Shown here one piece after another: positions 34,767 to 43,363 of a DNA stretch of 64,000 bases. Source of the stretch: Aurantibacter sp034110465 (lineage in GTDB: Bacteria > Bacteroidota > Bacteroidia > Flavobacteriales > Flavobacteriaceae); the NCBI GenBank assembly GCA_034110465.1, contig JAWUZD010000008.1, positions 1 through 64,000 of the forward strand, read 5' to 3'. The translations under genes and the position numbers were made by a program. A model generated the notes under the pieces. The model made no database searches and was not told the DNA's origin. It saw nothing but the letters and a program-made list of their open reading frames with translations. Numbering within the stretch: the first letter of the stretch is position 1; each line of letters begins with the position of its first letter.

Positions 34767-35297
34767 TTATTCTTCTAAATATAAATCTATTAAACCTTCT
34801 GGCGTATTCACAAAAATAGTTTTGTTTGGTTTGTCTACTTTATCAATAAACGCATCGTTCATAGGAATTAAGATTTCTACTCCAGATTTATCAACTTCAA
34901 AAAGTGCTTGGGATGTAGTATCGTTTATACCTGTAATGATTCCTACATTGCCATAATTAACATCTATAACCTCAAAACCAATAATTTCGTGAAAATAGAA
35001 TTTATCGTCAGCTAATTTTGGTAAGAATTCTAACGGAAGATATAATTCACTTTTCATAATGGCGTCAGCATCTGCTTCTGTATCTACGTCTTCAAATTTT
35101 ACACGTAGTAATTCAGATTTGTGAAGTTGAGAGTTTTCAACAAAAAAAGGAACCAAGTTACCTCTTAGATCTAAAAATATAGCATCAAGGTTTTCGTACA
35201 ATCCAGGTTCGTCAGTATCTAGCTTTGCTAATAGTTCGCCCTTAAAACTGTATTTTTTTACAATTTTACCTAAGTAAAAACAGTCGTCTTTAGTCAT
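34767..35297 (-). CDS. rimM: Ribosome maturation factor RimM
   Basis: A 176-residue 16S rRNA processing protein that binds S19 and helps mature the 30S head. The N-terminal RimM beta-barrel (DCFYLGKIVKKYSFKGELLAKLDTD) and C-terminal PRC-barrel-like domain (IIGFEVIDVNYGNVGIITGIND ... ILIPMNDAFI) are both complete. It follows rpsP as in most bacteria, but an intrinsic terminator (35322-35347) separates the two, implying unequal expression. Confidence 0.95.
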   Translation of the reverse strand: MTKDDCFYLGKIVKKYSFKGELLAKLDTDEPGLYENLDAIFLDLRGNLVPFFVENSQLHKSELLRVKFEDVDTEADADAIMKSELYLPLEFLPKLADDKFYFHEIIGFEVIDVNYGNVGIITGINDTTSQALFEVDKSGVEILIPMNDAFIDKVDKPNKTIFVNTPEGLIDLYLEE

Positions 35298-35321
35298 AAT
35301 TAAGAAAGTTTAAAGCATAAA

Positions 35322-35347
35322 AAACTCCGATAGTTATATCGGAGTTT
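35322..35347 (-). terminator. Terminator/attenuator between rpsP and rimM
   Basis: AAACTCCGATA (35322-35332), GTTA loop, TATCGGAGTTT (35337-35347): a perfect 11-bp stem, with a T-run on the minus strand. Being inside the rpsP-rimM pair, it probably lets abundant rpsP transcript end while a fraction reads into rimM. Confidence 0.85.
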
Positions 35348-35367
35348 AAAAGTATAAAAAATAATTT

Positions 35368-35874
35368 TTATTCTTCTTCGTTAGTTGCTTCTGTTTCAGT
35401 TGCAGCAGGAGCTTCCTCCTCAATAACTGGAGCATTAGCCGCAATACGTGCAGCATTAACCGCTTTTTCAGCATCTAAAGCTTTTACTTTAGCGTCTTGT
35501 TCAGCTTTACTTAAACCTTCAGCTTTAGCAGTAACTTTACCAGCTTTTTCATCTAACCAAGCTGTAAATTTAGCTTCAGCTTGCTCTTCAGTTAAAGCAC
35601 CTTTTCTAACTCCACCAGCTAAATGGTTTTTCAATAACGCACCTTTGTACGATAAGATTCCTTTAGCAGTGTCAGTAGGTTGAGCACCATTTTGTAACCA
35701 TTTTACAGATGAATCAACATCTAATTCAATAGTTGCAGGGTTTGTGTTTGGATTGTAAATCCCTAATTTCTCTAAGAATTTACCATCTCTTTTAGCTCTA
35801 GCATCAGCTGCTACAACCCAGTAAAAAGGTTTCCCTTTTTTACCATGTCTTTGTAATCTAATTTTTACAGGCAT
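35368..35874 (-). CDS. rpsP: 30S ribosomal protein S16 with long C-terminal extension
   Basis: S16 is a 30S assembly protein. Residues 1-80 (MPVKIRLQRHGKKGKPFYWVVAAD...) are the conserved S16 fold; the typical bacterial length is 80-90. Residues about 85-168 are an extra Ala/Glu/Lys-rich, probably helical tail ending in an acidic EEEAPAATETEATNEEE. Such extended S16 proteins are usual in Bacteroidota. It is first gene of the rpsP-rimM(-trmN6) unit. Confidence 0.96.
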   Translation of the reverse strand: MPVKIRLQRHGKKGKPFYWVVAADARAKRDGKFLEKLGIYNPNTNPATIELDVDSSVKWLQNGAQPTDTAKGILSYKGALLKNHLAGGVRKGALTEEQAEAKFTAWLDEKAGKVTAKAEGLSKAEQDAKVKALDAEKAVNAARIAANAPVIEEEAPAATETEATNEEE

Positions 35875-35889
35875 AATAATTAATTTGTT

Positions 35890-35904
35890 GAGGTTCTCGA
35901 CCTC
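35890..35904 (-). promoter_or_regulatory. Small hairpin in the rpsP leader
   Basis: GAGGT (35890-35894), 5-nt loop, ACCTC (35900-35904) lies 16 nt before the rpsP start, between promoter and start codon. It could be part of an autoregulatory ribosomal-protein leader, but the stem is short. Confidence 0.3.
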
Positions 35905-35921
35905 GGTTATTAATAAGTTTG

Positions 35922-35950
35922 CAAATATACTACAATTATTTAATTATCAA
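35922..35950 (-). promoter_or_regulatory. Promoter of rpsP
   Basis: On the minus strand TTG (35950-35948) - 18 bp - TATATTTG (35929-35922), matching the -33/-7 Bacteroidota consensus with a perfect -7, 48 nt before the rpsP ATG. Confidence 0.6.
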
Positions 35951-36021
35951 CTTTTTGCAATAAAAGTATTTATTTATTTATTTTATCTTATTTTTGATTT
36001 TCCCAATAAATAAACAGATAG

Positions 36022-36741
36022 ATGAAAAAAATAGTTTTTTTAGCGCTTTTATTAGTAACCATAGTAGGTTGTAAAGAAGATTTAACGTTTAATACACCAT
36101 CGTTTGATGCTGTTAAAAACAATGAACCTTGGAGAGCAGATGGTTTTGTTGCATATAATAACGAAGATGGTGGATATAGTATAAAAGGTGAATTAGGTGT
36201 GGAAACTGTTGTCTTAAATATAAATGAAGCTATTGAAGGAGAGTATACTTTAAATTCTGGATCTTCTGCGTCAGCAGTTTATACAGATGCTACAGGAACG
36301 GTTTATTCAACAAAAAATGATCCAGATGATTCTGTGACCCTTTATCCTGTAGGAGGCAAGATTTTATTAGATGATGTTTCTAGTTCTACTATAACGGGGC
36401 GTTTTCAGTTTACTGCTTTTACTACTAATGGTTTGGAAGGTGTTACTTTTTCTGGTAATGCAAATAATGCTTTCGATACTGAAAGATATGGGGTTTTTTA
36501 TAGAGTAAATAGATTTGGTGGCTCTGTTGCGACATCAGGTAATACTGCGGCTTGTGAAACGGCAGGAGTGAATGCTCTTGCTGCTAAAACTGTTTTTGAC
36601 GCAACGCTTCAAACAGATGCTAACTATGCTACAGTTTGTAATACATATAAAACAGCTTTAGAAGCTGTAGTAGCAAATTGTACAGGGGCTTCTGCTACTA
36701 ATGCACAAGATGCTATAGTAGCATTAGGTACATGTATGTAA
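36022..36741 (+). CDS. Lipoprotein, DUF6252-like
   Basis: A 239-residue exported lipoprotein: signal plus lipobox IVGC (Cys17), then a beta-rich domain with the pattern EPWRADGFVAY ... GEYTLNS ... GGKILLDDVSSSTITGRFQFTAFTTNG resembling DUF6252. The C-terminal 60 residues carry four spaced Cys (CETAG, ATVCNTYKTAL, VANCTG, LGTCM), probably two disulfides in a small helical module. A perfect TATTTTTG -7 element (35989-35996) precedes it. Function unknown. Confidence 0.7.
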   Translation: MKKIVFLALLLVTIVGCKEDLTFNTPSFDAVKNNEPWRADGFVAYNNEDGGYSIKGELGVETVVLNINEAIEGEYTLNSGSSASAVYTDATGTVYSTKNDPDDSVTLYPVGGKILLDDVSSSTITGRFQFTAFTTNGLEGVTFSGNANNAFDTERYGVFYRVNRFGGSVATSGNTAACETAGVNALAAKTVFDATLQTDANYATVCNTYKTALEAVVANCTGASATNAQDAIVALGTCM

Positions 36742-36760
36742 TGTTCTAGGTTGAAATAAA

Positions 36761-36807
36761 ATAAACAAAAAAAGAGCTACTTAGAAAGTAGTTCTTTTTT
36801 TGTTTAT
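36761..36807 (+). terminator. Terminator after the DUF6252-like lipoprotein
   Basis: A 22-bp stem (36761-36782 with 36786-36807, one wobble, AGA loop); the T7 run is within the 3' arm. Confidence 0.85.
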
Positions 36808-36884
36808 AACCTATCTTATATTCATTCTAATAAATTAATAATTATTTGTAATTTTATACATTCTCTAAACCTAACTTTTTTAGT

Positions 36885-39800
36885 ATGTATTTAATCTTCG
36901 ACACCGAAACTACAGGATTACCAAAAAAGTGGAATGCTCCAATTACGGACACAGATAATTGGCCAAGATGTATTCAGATTGCTTGGCAATTACATGACGA
37001 TTTGGGTAATTGCATAGAACATGAAGATTATTTAGTTAAGCCAGAAGGATTTAATATTCCTTATGATGCAGAGCAAATTCATGGTATTTCAACCGAATTA
37101 GCCCAAGAGCAAGGAATAGCATTATCAGGAGTTTTAGAGAAGTTTAATATTGCATTAGCTAAAACCAAATTTATAGTTGGGCAAAATTTAAAGTTCGATT
37201 TAAATATTATGGGCGCAGAATTTGTGCGTCAGAATGTCGAGAACGATTTACAAGAATTACCTGTTTTAGATACTTGTACAGAACATACTGCTAAGTTGTG
37301 TATGATTCCTGGTGGTAGAGGTGGTAAGTTTAAATTACCAACATTAACAGAATTACATCAACACTTATTTAATGCACCTTTTGGTGAAGCACACAACGCA
37401 ACTGCCGATGTTGAGGCGACTACACGTTGTTTCTTTGAGCTAATCAGATTAAAACAATTTACTAAGGAGCAATTAGATGTTCCACTAGATTATTTTAAGA
37501 ATTTTTCTCAGGCTAATCCGCAACCTATTCAATTTATAGGATTAAAACATATTAATCTTAAAAAGGAAAGCGAGAAAATAGCCAAACGTTTAAGAGCTAA
37601 GGAGAATCCTATTATTTCTTCAGAAGAAATTAAACAGAATCTTCAAGAATTACAGGAAACAGATTTTGTGCATTTACACAATCATTCTCAGTTTTCTGTT
37701 TTGCAATCTACTATTTCAGTTAAAGGATTGGTAGATCTTGCAGCAAAAAATAATATGCCAGCAGTAGCTATTACCGATCACGGAAATATGATGGGCGCAT
37801 TTCATTTTGTTCGAGATGTTGGGATTTATAATAAAGGTGTAAAAGCTAAAATTGAAGAAGCTGAGGCACAAGGCGAAAAACCAAAACATAAATTACTTAA
37901 GCCTATTTTAGGATGCGAGTTTTTTGTTTGTGAAGATCATACCAATAAAAGTGTAAAAGATAATGGTTATCAAATAGTTTTGATTGCTAAGAATAAAAAC
38001 GGATACCATAATCTAGCAAAATTATCGTCTCACGCTTTTACAGATGGTTTTTACTATTTACCTAGAATTGACAAAAAATTAATAGAACAGTATAAGGAAG
38101 ACTTAATAGTCTTAACTGGAAATTTATATGGCGAAGTGCCAAGCAAAGTTTTAAATGTTGGCGAAAGTCAAGCAGAAGAAGCTTTATTATGGTGGAAAGA
38201 GCAGTTTCAAGACGATTTGTACATAGAAATAATGCGTCATAATCAAGAAGATGAAAATCGCGTTAATAAAACGTTGATTGAGTTTTCTAAAAAGCATAAC
38301 GTAAAGTTAGTAGCAACTAATAATACGTATTATGGCCAGCAAAAAGATTCTAACGCTCATGATATTTTACTCTGTGTAAAAGATGGCGAAAAGCAAGCGA
38401 CACCTATTGGTAGAGGTAGAGGTTATCGTTATGGTATGCCAAATCAAGAGTATTATTTTAAGTCTTCGGACGAAATGAAGGCTTTATTTAAAGATTTACC
38501 AGAAGCGATATCAAACACTGTAGAAGTTGCCAATAAAATTGAAGCTTACGAGTTAGCTCGTGATGTTTTATTACCAGCTTTTGATATAGGCGAAGAATTT
38601 AAACATCCAGAAGATTTAATAGATGGTGGAAAGCGAGGAGAAAACGCCTTTTTACGACACATTACTTATGTAGGAGCTAAAAAACGTTATGGCGAAGAAT
38701 TAAGCGACGAAGTTACAGAGCGATTAGATTTTGAGTTAAGTGTTATTGAAAAAACGGGTTATCCTGGATATTTCTTAATTGTAGAAGATTTTATTCGTGA
38801 AGCCAGAAAAATGGATGTTTCTGTTGGTCCTGGTCGTGGATCGGCAGCTGGATCTGTAGTGGCATATTGCTTATGGATTACTAATATAGATCCGTTATTG
38901 TATAATTTACTTTTTGAGCGTTTCCTTAATCCGGATCGTGTAAGTATGCCAGATATTGATATCGATTTTGATGATGAAGGTCGATCTCGTGTTATGGATT
39001 ACGTAATCGAGAAATACGGTTCCAATCAAGTAGCACAAATTATTACTTACGGAACAATGGCTGCAAAGTCAAGTATTAGAGATACGGCTCGCGTTTTAGA
39101 TTTGCCTCTTTTTGATGCAGATAGGATTGCGAAGCTTATTCCTACAATGTCTAAACTGAAGAAAATTTTTGGTTTAAGCGAAAAAGAGTTAGGTCAGAAA
39201 TTTAGAGCTGAAGAATTAGCGTTAGTTAACGAGCTTTTAAATATTGCTGATGGAAACGATTTACAAGCCGAAACCTTAAACTTGGCAAGAGAATTGGAAG
39301 GTTCTGTTAGAAATACAGGAATTCACGCTTGTGGTGTAATTATTACTCCAGACGACATTACGAAGTTTGTCCCTGTAGCTTTAGCAAAAGATTCAGATTT
39401 ATATGTTACCCAATTTGATAATTCAGTTGTAGAAGATGCAGGATTATTAAAAATGGATTTTTTAGGATTAAAAACACTAACCCTAATTAAAGATACGGTA
39501 AAAATAGTAAAAGCAAAACATGATATTTTATTAGATCCAGATAGTTTCCCCTTAGATGATATAGCGACTTACGAGTTGTTTCAGCGTGGAGAAACGGTTG
39601 GAGTTTTTCAGTATGAATCTCCAGGAATGCAAAAGCATATGAAAAATCTTAAGCCTACGGTTTTCGATGATTTAATTGCAATGAATGCCTTGTATCGTCC
39701 TGGTCCAATGGAATATATACCAAGTTTTATTGCGCGTAAGCATGGTGATGAGGAAATTGAGTACGATTTACCAGCAATGGAAGAGTATTTAAAGGAAACT

Positions 39801-41273
39801 TACGGAATTACAGTTTACCAAGAGCAAGTAATGCTACTGTCGCAAAAATTAGCCGATTTCACCAAAGGTGAAGCCGATGTACTAAGAAAGGCGATGGGTA
39901 AAAAGCAAATTGCGGTTTTGGACAAAATGAAACCAAAGTTTATTGAGCAAGCTACAGCAAAAGGACATGATGCTAAAAAACTTGAGAAAATTTGGAAAGA
40001 TTGGGAAGCGTTTGCAAGTTATGCCTTTAATAAGTCTCACTCTACATGTTATGCTTGGATTGCGTATCAAACAGCGTATTTAAAAGCACATTATCCTGCG
40101 GAATATATGGCAGCGGTTTTGTCTAATAATATGAACGATATTAAGCAAGTTACCTTCTTTATGGAAGAATGTAAACGTATGAAATTACCTGTTCTTGGTC
40201 CAGATGTAAACGAGTCGTTTTATAAATTTTCTGTAAATAAAGATAATGCGGTCCGTTTTGGTATGGGAGCAATTAAAGGTGTTGGTCATGGCGCAGTTTT
40301 AACTATAATAAATAATAGAAAAGAAAACGGGAATTACGAGTCTATTTTCGATTTATCTAAACGAATAGATTTACGTGCTGCTAATAAAAAAGCTTTTGAA
40401 GGCTTAGCTTTAGCTGGTGGATTTGATTGTTTTTTAAATCATAGAGCGCAGTATTTTCATAAAGAAGGTAGCGATTTAACCTTTTTAGAAAAAGCAGTTA
40501 AATATGGTGCTAAACATCAAGAAAACGAAAATTCTGCACAGGTTAGTTTATTTGGAGCAGCCAGCGATGTACAAATAGACGAACCTCAAGTACCAGCTTG
40601 CGAAACTTGGGGGAATATGGAAACCTTAGCTAGGGAAAAAGAAGTGGTTGGTATTTATATTTCTGGTCATCCGTTAGACGATTTTAAAACAGAAATGAAA
40701 ACCTTTTGTAATGGAGACGTGTCTATGTTTAGAGATCTAGAATTAAACATTAATAAAGATATCACTTTTGGTGGCGTGGTTACAGATGTACAACATCGTG
40801 TAAGTAAAGCCGGAAAAGGTTGGGCAATGTTTACTATAGAGGATTACGACGATAGTTTTGAATTTAGAGTTTTTGGAGAAGATTATTTAAAGCATAGAAA
40901 CCATCTTGTAGTTAATACGTTTGTGTTTGTAAAATCACGTATAAATCAAGGTTGGACAAATAGAGATACAGGTAAGGTTGGAGAGCCAAGAATACAATTT
41001 CTTAGTTTTCAGTTGTTGCATGATGTTTTGGAGAATTACACACGTAAATTGTCTATACAATTAAATGTAAAACGTTTAGATGCAGAGAAATTAAGACAGT
41101 TAAAAGAATTAATAGCAATGCATCCTGGAAGTAAATCTATAACTTTTGAGGTCTTTGATATGGCAGATAATGTAAAAATTACAATGCCAAGTAGGAGACA
41201 GAAAGTAGCTATTTCTTCAGAATTATTATACGAGTTAGAAGAGTTAGATGTTCATTTTAAAATTACGGATTAA
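36885..41273 (+). CDS. dnaE: DNA polymerase III alpha subunit with N-terminal DnaQ-type exonuclease
   Basis: The 1462-residue replicative polymerase. Residues 1-190 are a DEDDh 3'-5' exonuclease: Asp6 and Glu8 in FDTETTG, GQNLKFDLNI, and HNATADVEATTR carrying the His/Asp pair. From about 260 comes a standard DnaE: PHP domain (FVHLHNHSQFSVL, ITDHGNMMGAF), polymerase catalytic GPGRGSAAGSV and PDIDIDFDDEGR (about 688-699), helix-hairpin-helix, and an OB fold (about 1295-1370). Thus proofreading and polymerisation are on one chain, unlike E. coli (separate DnaQ) and unlike PolC (exonuclease inserted inside PHP). This arrangement is known in Bacteroidota. Confidence 0.97.
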   Translation: MYLIFDTETTGLPKKWNAPITDTDNWPRCIQIAWQLHDDLGNCIEHEDYLVKPEGFNIPYDAEQIHGISTELAQEQGIALSGVLEKFNIALAKTKFIVGQNLKFDLNIMGAEFVRQNVENDLQELPVLDTCTEHTAKLCMIPGGRGGKFKLPTLTELHQHLFNAPFGEAHNATADVEATTRCFFELIRLKQFTKEQLDVPLDYFKNFSQANPQPIQFIGLKHINLKKESEKIAKRLRAKENPIISSEEIKQNLQELQETDFVHLHNHSQFSVLQSTISVKGLVDLAAKNNMPAVAITDHGNMMGAFHFVRDVGIYNKGVKAKIEEAEAQGEKPKHKLLKPILGCEFFVCEDHTNKSVKDNGYQIVLIAKNKNGYHNLAKLSSHAFTDGFYYLPRIDKKLIEQYKEDLIVLTGNLYGEVPSKVLNVGESQAEEALLWWKEQFQDDLYIEIMRHNQEDENRVNKTLIEFSKKHNVKLVATNNTYYGQQKDSNAHDILLCVKDGEKQATPIGRGRGYRYGMPNQEYYFKSSDEMKALFKDLPEAISNTVEVANKIEAYELARDVLLPAFDIGEEFKHPEDLIDGGKRGENAFLRHITYVGAKKRYGEELSDEVTERLDFELSVIEKTGYPGYFLIVEDFIREARKMDVSVGPGRGSAAGSVVAYCLWITNIDPLLYNLLFERFLNPDRVSMPDIDIDFDDEGRSRVMDYVIEKYGSNQVAQIITYGTMAAKSSIRDTARVLDLPLFDADRIAKLIPTMSKLKKIFGLSEKELGQKFRAEELALVNELLNIADGNDLQAETLNLARELEGSVRNTGIHACGVIITPDDITKFVPVALAKDSDLYVTQFDNSVVEDAGLLKMDFLGLKTLTLIKDTVKIVKAKHDILLDPDSFPLDDIATYELFQRGETVGVFQYESPGMQKHMKNLKPTVFDDLIAMNALYRPGPMEYIPSFIARKHGDEEIEYDLPAMEEYLKETYGITVYQEQVMLLSQKLADFTKGEADVLRKAMGKKQIAVLDKMKPKFIEQATAKGHDAKKLEKIWKDWEAFASYAFNKSHSTCYAWIAYQTAYLKAHYPAEYMAAVLSNNMNDIKQVTFFMEECKRMKLPVLGPDVNESFYKFSVNKDNAVRFGMGAIKGVGHGAVLTIINNRKENGNYESIFDLSKRIDLRAANKKAFEGLALAGGFDCFLNHRAQYFHKEGSDLTFLEKAVKYGAKHQENENSAQVSLFGAASDVQIDEPQVPACETWGNMETLAREKEVVGIYISGHPLDDFKTEMKTFCNGDVSMFRDLELNINKDITFGGVVTDVQHRVSKAGKGWAMFTIEDYDDSFEFRVFGEDYLKHRNHLVVNTFVFVKSRINQGWTNRDTGKVGEPRIQFLSFQLLHDVLENYTRKLSIQLNVKRLDAEKLRQLKELIAMHPGSKSITFEVFDMADNVKITMPSRRQKVAISSELLYELEELDVHFKITD

Positions 41274-41315
41274 TTTTTTAGGAAAATAAACAGTAATATT
41301 TGTTATGATTTTTTT

Positions 41316-41442
41316 GCACAAAGGATAGAAGCTTTGTTTGAGCTCTTTTTTATTTGTCACATTGAGCGCAGTCGAAAGGTTAAGCAAATAAAAAAAGCGA
41401 GTGCGGATAGCCTGACCCGAAGAGCAACGTAGGGTTGTGTCC
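41316..41442 (-). repeat. Structured intergenic repeat, copy 3 (inverted, upstream of trxA)
   Basis: Read on the minus strand: ACAACCC - variable segment - GGGTCAGGCTATCCGCACTCG - hairpin - GAGCTCAAACAA-AGCTTCTATCCTT. The hairpin stem is TTTTTTATTTG (41346-41356) with CAAATAAAAAA (41385-41395). The flanking blocks CAGGCT-x-TC-xxx-ACTCG and GAGCTCAAACAA-xxx-TTC-x-ATCCTT are shared with 41957-42081, whereas the stem sequence is unrelated. Its loop (41357-41384) contains a TTTCGACTGCGCTCAATGTGA block, itself familiar as a dispersed repeat in flavobacterial genomes. Confidence 0.75.
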
Positions 41443-41566
41443 AAATAAGAATAAGCAATGTCAATCTGTCAATAAATAAATCGAATAGTAGGTTTGTAAG
41501 CTTTGGCAGAATTTTTGACTAATATTGCATATAAACAATATACAAACACATTAAAAACATAAAATT

Positions 41567-41884
41567 ATGGCATTAGAAATCACAGACGCAAACTTTGAAG
41601 AATTAGTATTAAACAGCGACAAACCAGTAATGGTTGACTTTTGGGCAGCTTGGTGTGGACCTTGCCGTATGGTAGGACCAATTATTGACGAAATCAGTAA
41701 GGATTACGAAGGTAAAGCAGTTGTAGGAAAGTTAGACGTAGATGCTAACCAGGAATTTGCAGCAAAATATGGTGTACGTAACATTCCAACGGTTTTAGTA
41801 TTTCAAAACGGAGAAGTTGTTGGTCGCCAAGTAGGAGTAGCACCAAAAAACACTTACGCAGAAGCTATTGACGGTTTATTATAG
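41567..41884 (+). CDS. trxA: Thioredoxin
   Basis: A 105-residue cytosolic thioredoxin with the canonical WCGPC active site (Cys30, Cys33), the buried Asp in VMVDFWA, cis-Pro in NIPTV and the C-terminal amphipathic helix. It reduces protein disulfides using thioredoxin reductase. It has its own terminator (41907-41938) and is bracketed by inverted copies of the structured repeat. Confidence 0.97.
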   Translation: MALEITDANFEELVLNSDKPVMVDFWAAWCGPCRMVGPIIDEISKDYEGKAVVGKLDVDANQEFAAKYGVRNIPTVLVFQNGEVVGRQVGVAPKNTYAEAIDGLL

Positions 41885-41906
41885 TCAATTATCACATATA
41901 ATTTGT

Positions 41907-41938
41907 AAAAGGTTTGTCTATATGGCAAACCTTTTTTA
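41907..41938 (+). terminator. Intrinsic terminator of trxA
   Basis: GGTTTGTC (41911-41918) pairs with GGCAAACC (41924-41931, one wobble), followed by a run of six Ts. Confidence 0.85.
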
Positions 41939-41956
41939 GTTTAGAAAAAGTTTTAT

Positions 41957-42081
41957 GGCGTTACCCAAAACCTGAAGAACAATTCAGGTTTTGGGCCAGG
42001 CTGTCTCAACTCGATTTTATATGTGGCATAAGCGCCACCACATATAAAGAGCTCAAACAATTGTTCCATCCTTAACACAAG
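41957..42081 (+). repeat. Structured intergenic repeat, copy 2 (between trxA and DUF58 gene)
   Basis: GGCGTTA followed by hairpin 1 (CCCAAAACCTGAA, 41964-41976, with TTCAGGTTTTGGG, 41983-41995), then CCAGGCTGTCTCAACTCGA. Hairpin 2 follows (TTTATATGTGG, 42016-42026, with CCACATATAAA, 42038-42048), then GAGCTCAAACAATTGTTCC and ATCCTTAACACAAG. Flanks match copy 3; stems do not. It ends 11 nt before the DUF58 start codon. Confidence 0.75.
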
Positions 42082-42092
42082 CGGTAGATATT

Positions 42093-43022
42093 ATGATACT
42101 TAGAGATGAAGTAAATAAAGTAGGTGGATTTAAGAATTTAGATTTTTTAGCCAAGCAAGTGGTAGAAGGATTTATATCTGGAAAACATAAAAGTCCGTTT
42201 CACGGGTTTTCGGCAGAATTTGCAGAACATAAGATTTACAATCCTGGCGAAAGTACAAGACATATAGATTGGAAACTTTTTGCAAAAACCAATAAGCTTT
42301 ACACCAAGCGTTATGACGATGAAACAAACTTAAGATGCCATATTGTAATAGATAACAGTAGTTCTATGCATTATCCAGCTCTAAAAACACAATCTATTAC
42401 TAAGTTAAATAAAATTGGTTTTTCAGCTTTAGCAAGCGCCAGCTTAATGCATATGTTTAAAAAACAACGAGATGCGGTTGGTCTAAGTGTTTATAGTAAT
42501 ACTTACGATTTTTACGCGCAAGAAAAAGGAAGCGAAAGACACCACAATATGTTATTAAATCAGTTAGATGGTTTGCTAACAAAAGTGCCAGAAAAACAAC
42601 AAACTGACACCTATAAACATTTACATTTAATAGCTGAGAAAGTACATAGACGTTCTTTAATATTTGTGTTTACAGATTTGTTTCAGACTACTTCTACGGA
42701 AGAAGAATTATTTGAAGCCTTAAGACATTTAAAACATAATAAGCATGAAGTGGTTTTATTTCATGTAACAGATAAGAAGACAGAGATAGATTTTGACTTT
42801 ACAAATACACCAAAACGTTATGTAGATGTTGAAACTGGAGAAGAAATAGACTTATATGCCGATCAAATTAAAGATGCTTACCAAGAAACGTTAAAAAGCT
42901 ACTTTAATAATTTCAGATTAAAATGTGGGCAAAATAAAATAAAATACGTTTTAGTAGATGTAAATCAGAATTTTGACGCCATTTTATCAACTTATTTAGT
43001 TGAACGACAAAAAATGAAGTAA
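42093..43022 (+). CDS. DUF58 domain protein
   Basis: A 309-residue protein of the DUF58 family (von Willebrand-like fold): FHGFSAEFAEHKIYNPGESTRHIDWKLFAKTNKLYTKRYDDET is the signature block, followed by CHIVIDNSSSMH (a MIDAS-like DxSxS metal site). DUF58 proteins are usually encoded with a MoxR AAA+ ATPase and BatA/B membrane proteins in envelope-stress clusters. No MoxR gene is adjacent here. The repeat element 11 nt upstream occupies the position of its promoter/RBS region. Confidence 0.88.
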   Translation: MILRDEVNKVGGFKNLDFLAKQVVEGFISGKHKSPFHGFSAEFAEHKIYNPGESTRHIDWKLFAKTNKLYTKRYDDETNLRCHIVIDNSSSMHYPALKTQSITKLNKIGFSALASASLMHMFKKQRDAVGLSVYSNTYDFYAQEKGSERHHNMLLNQLDGLLTKVPEKQQTDTYKHLHLIAEKVHRRSLIFVFTDLFQTTSTEEELFEALRHLKHNKHEVVLFHVTDKKTEIDFDFTNTPKRYVDVETGEEIDLYADQIKDAYQETLKSYFNNFRLKCGQNKIKYVLVDVNQNFDAILSTYLVERQKMK

Positions 43023-43048
43023 TTTTTTAAAAATAAATGCTTTTTTGT

Positions 43049-43079
43049 TTTGTGTGTTTGAAAAAGGGTTCTATATTTG
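43049..43079 (+). promoter_or_regulatory. Promoter of tRNA-Asp
   Basis: TTTG (43049-43052) - 19 bp - TATATTTG (43072-43079): both Bacteroidota elements are perfect at the preferred spacing, giving a start about 10 nt before the tRNA. Confidence 0.8.
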
Positions 43080-43097
43080 CACTCGCAATAACGCAAC

Positions 43098-43171
43098 GGT
43101 CTGGTAGTTCAGCTGGTTAGAATGCCGCCCTGTCACGGCGGAGGTCGCGGGTTCGAATCCCGTCCAGACCG
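43098..43171 (+). tRNA. tRNA-Asp (GTC)
   Basis: A complete 74-nt cloverleaf: acceptor GGTCTGG with CCAGACC, discriminator G, D-arm AGCTGGTTAG, anticodon loop CTGTCAC with anticodon GTC at 43132-43134, and T-arm GCGGGTTCGAATCCCGT. The CCA is not encoded. It stands alone with its own promoter and terminator. Confidence 0.98.
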
Positions 43172-43183
43172 CAAAATATTGCT

Positions 43184-43215
43184 AAAAGCTTCAAAGAAAT
43201 TTGAAGCTTTTTTTA
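43184..43215 (+). terminator. Terminator of tRNA-Asp
   Basis: AAAAGCTTCAAA (43184-43195), GAAA loop, TTTGAAGCTTTT (43200-43211) and further Ts. The remaining sequence to 43363 shows no gene. Confidence 0.85.
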
Positions 43216-43363
43216 AGCAATAAACTTAGTTGTGTTGATTAATAATCGCAAGGTTATTAATGTGGTTTAGTAGTTAAAACCAATGAGAAGCTTTCCTTTT
43301 TTCTTTTAGAAAATCGGGATGCTTTTTTGTTTTAGAGTGTTTTTTTTGTAATAGAAGATAAGG

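Noticed and set aside
41357..41384. Separate insertion inside the 41.3 kb repeat
   Set aside because: It occupies the hairpin loop neatly, with no duplication at its ends; kept as part of the repeat.
42093..43022. DUF58 gene truncated by the repeat element 11 nt upstream
   Set aside because: The N-terminus (EVNKVGGFKNLDFLAKQVVEG) is complete for this family, so the element abuts but does not disrupt it.
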